Assembly (NCBI GenBank): GCA_943324745.2
Contig: CALPMT020000020.1
Coordinates: 1-59,848 of the forward strand
Length of the DNA: 59,848 nucleotides
From: Chitinophaga pinensis
Lineage (GTDB): Bacteria; Bacteroidota; Bacteroidia; Flavobacteriales_D; Crocinitomicaceae
Direction: 5' to 3'
Shown here piece by piece: positions 55,212-59,848 of the stretch. The first letter of the stretch is position 1. Every line of letters begins with the position of its first letter. Under the pieces are notes generated by a model. That model was not told the DNA's origin and searched no databases. It worked only from the letters and a program-made list of their open reading frames with translations. The position numbers and the translations under genes were made by a program.

Positions 55212-56060
55212 ATGTCCACACGCTTCTTCTCCTAAAATTCCGAGGGAATGAAGGATTTGGTACATTACTTCCCCATTGAGCGCTTCAAACGTAGGCGCTG
55301 AAACTTTGTTACTTTGAAGTGACTGCACAAACATATAGGTATTATTCAGAAATTCTACATACCCAATATACCAAGCGTGTGGTTTTCCATTTTGCGTTCC
55401 TGTTACTTTGTAAGAATAGACGTTTTTATTTACCAATTTAGTTACATGGAAGGTCGACTTGACCAATCGAATATTCTCAAAGGAAAACGGTAAATTATAG
55501 TAATACAACTTTTTCAATAAATCGAATTGTTGTTTGGTAGAAATCTTTAAACTACTATTCTCCCAACATGTTTGTAACCCTCCAGAAATATCGCGGTTTC
55601 CATAATTTAGTAGGTTTAACCAATTTTGGAGTTTTTCTTGTTTTATTCTACGTGCATTCACCGAGAAAAAAACTGGATTAGAGAACTTCAATGCTTTAAT
55701 TAAATGCTCTTGGGTTAGCGTGTCATCGCCATTTGGAGTATCATAATTTTTGATAACACCACTTTCTAAACCGATTAATCCTGCATATAAATGAAACGAA
55801 TTATTTGGAGTATGTAATGTTTGAATTTTTATGGTATCGCTGTAATAATAGGTGTTTTTACTTTGATTAAAAACCACACATGCACCAGTTACACCAAAGT
55901 TTTTATAAATGGAATCTAGTTTTAGGTGTTGTTTATGATACGCGCGTTGAGCGACGGACTGAAGAGGGACGAGGGACGTTAGGAGGAATAAGATTAATCT
56001 AACGTTTAACGTTGGAAAGTAATGGGTACTAAAAAATGTTAAACAATTCGAGTATTTCAA
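55206..56060 (-). CDS. Class D beta-lactamase-like protein lacking catalytic residues
   Basis: A 284-residue exported protein clearly related to class D (OXA) beta-lactamases and BlaR sensor domains: PNNSFHLYAGLIGLESGVIK aligns with the PASTFKIPN...GLETGVIK region of OXA-10, YGNRDISGG matches YGNxxISGG, and AWYIGYVE matches WWVGWVE. The nucleophile Ser and Lys of S-x-x-K are replaced by Asn87 and His90, the KTG motif is KVTG (218-221), and the SxV motif is SNP (127-129). It is therefore not expected to hydrolyse beta-lactams. A signal peptide (RLILFLLTSLVPLQSVAQ, 21-38) follows a 20-residue N-terminal extension. The signal region is encoded by a repeat-like GGGACGAGGGACG stretch. It could bind a ligand or be a decaying gene. 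Confidence 0.8.
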   Translation of the reverse strand: MKYSNCLTFFSTHYFPTLNVRLILFLLTSLVPLQSVAQRAYHKQHLKLDSIYKNFGVTGACVVFNQSKNTYYYSDTIKIQTLHTPNNSFHLYAGLIGLESGVIKNYDTPNGDDTLTQEHLIKALKFSNPVFFSVNARRIKQEKLQNWLNLLNYGNRDISGGLQTCWENSSLKISTKQQFDLLKKLYYYNLPFSFENIRLVKSTFHVTKLVNKNVYSYKVTGTQNGKPHAWYIGYVEFLNNTYMFVQSLQSNKVSAPTFEALNGEVMYQILHSLGILGEEACGHL

Positions 56061-56111
56061 AATAAACTATATAAATTAACAGATTCAAAAGTAACTAATT
56101 TAATTACATCT

Positions 56112-56984
56112 ATGATTGATTATAACCCGCGTAATTGGCTGACCTTAATATTTGCATTACATAAAAGTGACACCTTACGCATGTTGTGGAAAGAGTTAAT
56201 ATACATGGGTATATTTACCTTGCTTATCGCTTTTTTAAAAATTCATTTTTTCCCAAAAGTAGATTATTTAGATAAATTAATTGCCGTTTACTCCCTTATA
56301 GGATTTGTGATTTCATTGCTTTTAGTGTTCAGAACAAATACAGCTTATGATCGTTGGTGGGAAGGAAGAAGAAAGTGGGGAGAATTAGTAAATGATACTC
56401 GAAATTTTTCTGTAAAATTAAATGCGATGCTAGCAAAAGCTGAAGATAAAGCAGAATTTGCGCGGCTCATTCATTTATTTGTTTTTTCCATGAAAGAACA
56501 CTTACGAAAAGGTGTTTTAATAGATGAATTGCCTTTTACAGAAACCGAAAAACAACAATTGAATACATCTAAACACATACCAACAACTGTTGTGGGTTGG
56601 ATATATGCTAAAATTCATATTTTAGTAAAAGAAGGTAAATTATACAAAGAGGATTTTATAGTATTGGATAAAAATTTAAATGGTTTCTTGGAAGCGTGTG
56701 GCGCATGTGAGCGTATAAAAAACACGCCTATTCCATTTTCTTACTCTTTATTTATCAAGAAATTTATCTTTATTTATGTATTAACACTCCCGCTTGCCTT
56801 TGTATCTGTATTTGGATATTTATCGGCCTTAATAGCAACATTTGTTTTTTATGTATTGGTAAGTATGGAAGTATTGGCAGAAGAAATTGAAGATCCATTT
56901 GGTGATGATGATAATGATTTACCAACGGACGAATTATCCCAAAAAATGAAAGAAATATCTGAAAATATTCTGCTTCAAAAATAA
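56112..56984 (+). CDS. Bestrophin-family chloride channel-like protein
   Basis: A 290-residue membrane protein of the bestrophin/UPF0187 family, pentameric channels for chloride or sodium. Hallmarks: YNPRNWLTLIFALHKSDTLR at the start, a membrane segment YSLIGFVISLLLVFRTNTAY, then the motif DRWWEGRRKWGELVNDTRNF, and a late segment with PLAFVSVFGYLSALIATFVF and EEIEDPFGDDDNDLP. The length is standard. It is divergent from the class D-like gene and convergent with the toxin-antitoxin pair. Confidence 0.92.
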   Translation: MIDYNPRNWLTLIFALHKSDTLRMLWKELIYMGIFTLLIAFLKIHFFPKVDYLDKLIAVYSLIGFVISLLLVFRTNTAYDRWWEGRRKWGELVNDTRNFSVKLNAMLAKAEDKAEFARLIHLFVFSMKEHLRKGVLIDELPFTETEKQQLNTSKHIPTTVVGWIYAKIHILVKEGKLYKEDFIVLDKNLNGFLEACGACERIKNTPIPFSYSLFIKKFIFIYVLTLPLAFVSVFGYLSALIATFVFYVLVSMEVLAEEIEDPFGDDDNDLPTDELSQKMKEISENILLQK

Positions 56985-56995
56985 AATATTAAAAG

Positions 56996-57050
56996 AAAAA
57001 AGAGGAAGATGATTCTATATATAACTCACTTTAGTTATAATGACCTCTTA
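56996..57050. terminator. Possible hairpin terminator between bestrophin gene and toxin gene
   Basis: AAAAAGAGG (about 56997-57005) can pair with CCTCTTA (57044-57050), and inside it ATAACT (57021-57026) pairs with AGTTAT (57033-57038). It overlaps the end of the toxin gene. The T run is poor, so the call is weak. Confidence 0.35.
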
Positions 57051-57291
57051 ATGAAATTACATAAATAATGGAATCTTTAATCTGATAAATTAACCGATGC
57101 TCACGATTAATTCTTCGTGACCACAAACCTGATAAAACATGTTTTAAGGCTTCGGGCTTACCAATGCCTAAAGTAGGGCTGTTTTGTATTGATAAAAGTA
57201 ATTCAGATATTTTTTTTTGAATTTTAACATTTCCAGATTTTTTCCAATGTGCAATATCCTCTTGAGCACGAAGAGTATATTCTATTTCCAT
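57031..57291 (-). CDS. Type II toxin, YoeB family mRNA interferase
   Basis: An 86-residue toxin of the Txe/YoeB family that cleaves mRNA on the ribosome. GLWSRRINREHRLIYQI (about 55-71) followed by the C-terminal SLRGHYN with catalytic His-Tyr near the end is diagnostic. Its start overlaps the antitoxin gene by 10 bases, giving translational coupling. The pair has its own promoter. Confidence 0.93.
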   Translation of the reverse strand: MEIEYTLRAQEDIAHWKKSGNVKIQKKISELLLSIQNSPTLGIGKPEALKHVLSGLWSRRINREHRLIYQIKDSIIYVISLRGHYN

Positions 57292-57491
57292 AAATCGTTA
57301 AGATCTATTTTAACTGTTTTTCCTGCTTCAATTTGTTTCTTACTTTCCAAAATTTTCTCAACGAATTCAGCATTATATGGCTTTTCACTGGTAATCATTT
57401 CAAATTTAATTTTCAATGCCTTGGCGATTGCTTTTAAAGCATTTACTTCATCCATATTTGAGGGGTGGAATACCATTTCAGGAGATTTCAT
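57282..57491 (-). CDS. Antitoxin of the YoeB-type pair (DUF2683-like)
   Basis: A 69-residue partner protein upstream of the toxin. The N-terminal part (VFHPSNMDEVNALKAIAKAL) and the C-terminal helix (EFVEKILESKKQIEAGKTVK) fit the DUF2683-like antitoxins that accompany YoeB toxins in Bacteroidota. It overlaps the toxin gene by 10 bases. Such antitoxins often repress their own promoter, and the promoter with full boxes lies just upstream. Confidence 0.85.
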   Translation of the reverse strand: MKSPEMVFHPSNMDEVNALKAIAKALKIKFEMITSEKPYNAEFVEKILESKKQIEAGKTVKIDLNDLWK

Positions 57492-57512
57492 AATTTCTCA
57501 GATTTATATAAA

Positions 57513-57543
57513 CAAATATAAATAAATGCTATATGAATTACAA
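57513..57543 (-). promoter_or_regulatory. Promoter of the toxin-antitoxin operon
   Basis: On the minus strand TTG (57541-57543) is followed after 20 bases by TATATTTG (57513-57520), a full match with ideal spacing, 21 bases before the antitoxin ATG. This is one of the two best promoters in the window. Confidence 0.6.
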
Positions 57544-57560
57544 TTTTTTATTGTAAGCAA

Positions 57561-57590
57561 AAAAAGGCGACTCTTACGAATCGCCTTTTT
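57561..57590. terminator. Terminator of hppD
   Basis: AAAAAGGCGA (57561-57570) and TCGCCTTTTT (57581-57590) form a perfect 10-bp stem with a 10-base loop. The structure is symmetrical with a T run in both directions; on the minus strand it follows hppD and precedes the toxin-antitoxin promoter. Confidence 0.85.
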
Positions 57591-57662
57591 AAGTTATGCA
57601 TTATGGGTTATAAATTAGGAATGAAATCAAATTTATAATTCATCATCCATCCTTTATAATTC

Positions 57663-58823
57663 CTATAGGGTTCCTCTTTTTGCTTGTTCTCTTTCGATGG
57701 ATTCAAACAAGGCTTTAAAGTTACCTGCTCCGAATCCTTTAGCGCCCATACGTTGGATAATTTCAAAGAATAAGGTTGGTCTATCTTCTACTGGTTTTGT
57801 AAAGATTTGTAACAAATATCCTTCTTCATCCGCATCTACAAGGATGGATAATTTTTGAAGTTCCTTGATATCTTCTTTCATTATATCCATGTGTACGCCT
57901 AAACGTCCAGGAATCTCATCGTAATATGCTTGTGGTGGTGGTGGTAAAAATTCAATTCCACGCGCTCTCAATTCACGTACAGTAGCAATAACATCATCTG
58001 TAGCTACAGCGATGTGTTGTACACCTGGACCTTCATAGAAATCCAAATATTCTTCAATTTGAGAACGTTTGTTTCCTTTTGCTGGTTCGTTGATCGGAAA
58101 TTTAATACGACCGTTTCCGTTCGACATTACTTTACTCATTAACGCAGAATATTCTGTGTGAATTTGTTTGTCATCAAACGAAAGGAAGTTTACGAATCCC
58201 ATAACATCTTCGTACCATTTTACCCAAGTATTCATTTCACCCCAACCAACGTTTCCAACCATGTGGTCAATGAATTTTAAACCTACTGGAGCTGGATTAT
58301 AATCCGATTTCCATTCTACGAAACCAGGTAAGAAAGAACCAGTATAATTTTTACGTTCTACGAACATGTGAACTGTTTCTCCGTACGTATAAATACCAGC
58401 GCGAACTGTTTCTCCGTTTTCGTCTTTTTCAACTGTTGGTTCTTGGTACGATCTAGCACCACGTTTGATTGTTTCTTCGTATGCTTTACGAGCATCTTCC
58501 ACCCACAAAGCAACAACTTTCACCCCGTCACCATGTTTTTTCACGTGCTCCCCAATTGGAGAATCACTTGTTAACGCAGTAGTTAAAACTAAACGAATTT
58601 TATCTTGTTTCAAAACGTAGGAAACACGGTCCGTAAGACCAGTTTCTAAACCAGCATATGCATAGGATTGAAAACCGAAAGCAGTTTTATAGAAGTGTGC
58701 CGCTTGTTTTGCATTCCCAACATAAAACTCCACATAATCCGTTCCTAATAATGGAAGGAAATCTTGTGCACCTTCGAAGATTTTCTCTAAACCGTATTCT
58801 ACGTTTTTGATTTCTTTACTCAT
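57663..58823 (-). CDS. hppD: 4-hydroxyphenylpyruvate dioxygenase
   Basis: Converts 4-hydroxyphenylpyruvate to homogentisate in tyrosine breakdown; 386 residues, an Fe(II) enzyme of the vicinal-oxygen-chelate fold with two tandem domains. Iron ligands: His in FIDHMVGNVGWGEM (about 190), His in GPGVQHIAVATDDV, and Glu in PTLFFEIIQRMGAKGFGAGN near the end, a family signature. The upstream gene hmgA on the same strand carries the next step, separated by 146 bases that contain copy D of the palindromic element. Confidence 0.97.
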   Translation of the reverse strand: MSKEIKNVEYGLEKIFEGAQDFLPLLGTDYVEFYVGNAKQAAHFYKTAFGFQSYAYAGLETGLTDRVSYVLKQDKIRLVLTTALTSDSPIGEHVKKHGDGVKVVALWVEDARKAYEETIKRGARSYQEPTVEKDENGETVRAGIYTYGETVHMFVERKNYTGSFLPGFVEWKSDYNPAPVGLKFIDHMVGNVGWGEMNTWVKWYEDVMGFVNFLSFDDKQIHTEYSALMSKVMSNGNGRIKFPINEPAKGNKRSQIEEYLDFYEGPGVQHIAVATDDVIATVRELRARGIEFLPPPPQAYYDEIPGRLGVHMDIMKEDIKELQKLSILVDADEEGYLLQIFTKPVEDRPTLFFEIIQRMGAKGFGAGNFKALFESIEREQAKRGTL

Positions 58824-58847
58824 TGTTTTTTAGTTAAATTGTTAATA

Positions 58848-58973
58848 TAAGTGACTTTAAAAAATTGGATTTTTCGAGACAAACAAAAAATTAAATCCAG
58901 AGTAAACATGAATATATGAGGAGTTTAATTTTGCAGTTGAACGAAGAAAAAGCAAATCATTTAAGCCATTTAG
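58848..58973 (+). repeat. Dispersed palindromic element, copy D (between hmgA and hppD)
   Basis: Box 1 GATTTTTCGAGACAAAC (58868-58884) and box 2 GTTGAACGAAGAAAAA (58936-58951), plus strand. Inner arms AAAATTAAATCC and GGAGTTTAATTTT pair. Outer arms 58848-58867 and 58954-58973 are complementary at 14 of 20 positions. The right arm covers the hmgA stop codon (58970-58972, minus strand). Confidence 0.75.
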
Positions 58974-59848
58974 TCTTCTAACCAACTAGTTAGGTAATCT
59001 TTATCTGCTATATCCACAGCAGCTTGTGTTATTTTTAATGGTCTAAACGTATCTACCATCACTGCTAATTCTGCAGTTTCTTTTTGACCAATACTACGTT
59101 CCATTGCTCCTGGGTGTGGTCCGTGAGGAATTCCACCTGGGTGAAGTGAAATATATCCTTTTTCCACATGATTTCGTGACATAAAGTCACCATCTACGTA
59201 GTATAATACCTCATCTGAATCGATATTACTGTGGTTATAAGGCGCAGGAATGGATTTTGGATGATAATCATACAAACGCGGAACAAAAGAACAAATCACA
59301 TAATTATGTGCTTCAAACGTTTGGTGTACTGGGGGTGGTTGGTGCACACGTCCAGTTATCGGTTCAAAGTTATGAATCGAAAAAGCATATGGGAAATTGA
59401 ATCCATCCCATCCGACTACATCAAAAGGATGTGTCGCATATACTAGTTCGTGTAGTACATTCTCTTTTTTGATTTTAATTAAGAAATCCCCTTTTTCATC
59501 AAATGTTTCTAATTCAGTTGGCATTTTTAAATCACGCTCACAGAAAGGAGAGTGTTCTAACAATTGACCGAAATCATTTCTATATCTTTTAGGTGTAACT
59601 ACAGGGCTAAAAGATTCTACAATAAATAAGCGGTTATCCTCTGTGTCGAAATCTATTTGATAAATAATTCCTCTTGGAATAACCAAATAATCTCCGTACT
59701 CAAAATTAATGTTACCCAAAAACGTTCTTAATTTTCCAGAACCTTTATGGATAAAGATTACCTCATCCGCGTCCGCATTTTTATAAAAATACGTGCGAAG
59801 CGATTTTTTCGGCGCTGCTAACGCAATGTTTAAGTCATTGTTAAACAA
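58970..59848 (-). CDS. hmgA: Homogentisate 1,2-dioxygenase, C-terminal part
   Basis: Opens the ring of homogentisate to maleylacetoacetate, directly after HppD. The frame runs off the right edge; 293 codons remain of roughly 385, so about 90 N-terminal residues are missing and the start is not in the window. Cupin-type features: VIFIHKGSGKLRTFLGNINF and GDYLVIPRGIIYQI; the iron-binding region includes HPGGIPHGPHPGAMERSIG (His) and DVVGWDGFNFPYAFSIHNFE (in part). It is read in the same direction as hppD, and a shared transcript through copy D is plausible. Confidence 0.93.
   Translation of the reverse strand: MFNNDLNIALAAPKKSLRTYFYKNADADEVIFIHKGSGKLRTFLGNINFEYGDYLVIPRGIIYQIDFDTEDNRLFIVESFSPVVTPKRYRNDFGQLLEHSPFCERDLKMPTELETFDEKGDFLIKIKKENVLHELVYATHPFDVVGWDGFNFPYAFSIHNFEPITGRVHQPPPVHQTFEAHNYVICSFVPRLYDYHPKSIPAPYNHSNIDSDEVLYYVDGDFMSRNHVEKGYISLHPGGIPHGPHPGAMERSIGQKETAELAVMVDTFRPLKITQAAVDIADKDYLTSWLED

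Noticed and set aside
55206-56060. Antibiotic-resistance beta-lactamase
   Set aside because: The fold is class D, but the serine nucleophile and lysine are both missing, so a resistance call is not supported.
57031-57491. Anti-phage defence island around the toxin-antitoxin pair
   Set aside because: The pair stands alone between a bestrophin gene and hppD; no restriction, nuclease or other defence genes are adjacent.

Overview
The window reads as ordinary chromosome of a low-GC Bacteroidota, most likely order Flavobacteriales. The evidence is Bacteroidota-type promoter boxes (TTG / TAnnTTTG), weak use of Shine-Dalgarno sites, a type IX secretion sorting tail and lamin-tail proteins, a short ATP synthase epsilon subunit beside atpD, and the uppS-bamA-ompH-ompH-murI gene order. 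About 50 genes fill nearly all of it. I see no tRNA, rRNA, CRISPR array, prophage, integrase or intact insertion sequence.

Layout. 0-5.3 kb: start of a secreted protein (minus, cut by the window), an AddB-like recombination nuclease, a small orphan gene, aspS. 5.3-10.5 kb: cell-wall and surface proteins (a CHAP/NlpC-like hydrolase, a lysozyme-like secreted protein, a lipoprotein, a LamG protein with a secretion tail). 10.5-10.9 kb: the only gene-free stretch over 300 bases, holding a long inverted-repeat element. 10.9-16.5 kb: VIT transporter, leuS, M48 lipoprotein protease, cyclase-family hydrolase, small conserved protein. 16.6-20.8 kb: 2-oxoglutarate dehydrogenase E1 and E2. 20.9-26.3 kb: DUF6495 protein, M42 aminopeptidase, acyltransferase, ABC exporter, hutI. 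26.4-28.2 kb: atpD-atpC. 28.3-35.3 kb: uppS-bamA-ompH-ompH, then murI-maf-radical SAM. 35.3-38.9 kb: a 1214-residue orphan sensor kinase (minus). 39-43.8 kb: lepA, tadA, an MBOAT/AlgX-like acetylation pair. 43.8-49.2 kb: rpiB, a small protein, CBS protein plus nadK, a lamin-tail protein. 49.2-56 kb: asd, recJ, an AAA/DUF4143 ATPase, TauE/SafE, a glycosyltransferase 9, and a class D beta-lactamase relative lacking catalytic residues. 56.1-59.8 kb: bestrophin, a YoeB-type toxin-antitoxin pair, hppD and partial hmgA (tyrosine breakdown).

The most unexpected signal is a dispersed intergenic element present four times (around 14.5, 19.4, 46.4 and 58.9 kb). Each copy carries an identical 16-base box (GTTGAACGAAGAAAAA) and a near-identical 17-base box (GATTTTTYGAGGCAAAC), and between and outside the boxes lie arms that differ in sequence among copies but stay largely self-complementary. 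One end of every copy lies within about three bases of a stop codon (leuS, sucA, nadK, hmgA). One copy sits between sucA and sucB, another between hmgA and hppD. I do not recognise it as a named family. The second notable item is the class D beta-lactamase fold whose nucleophile serine and lysine are replaced by Asn and His.
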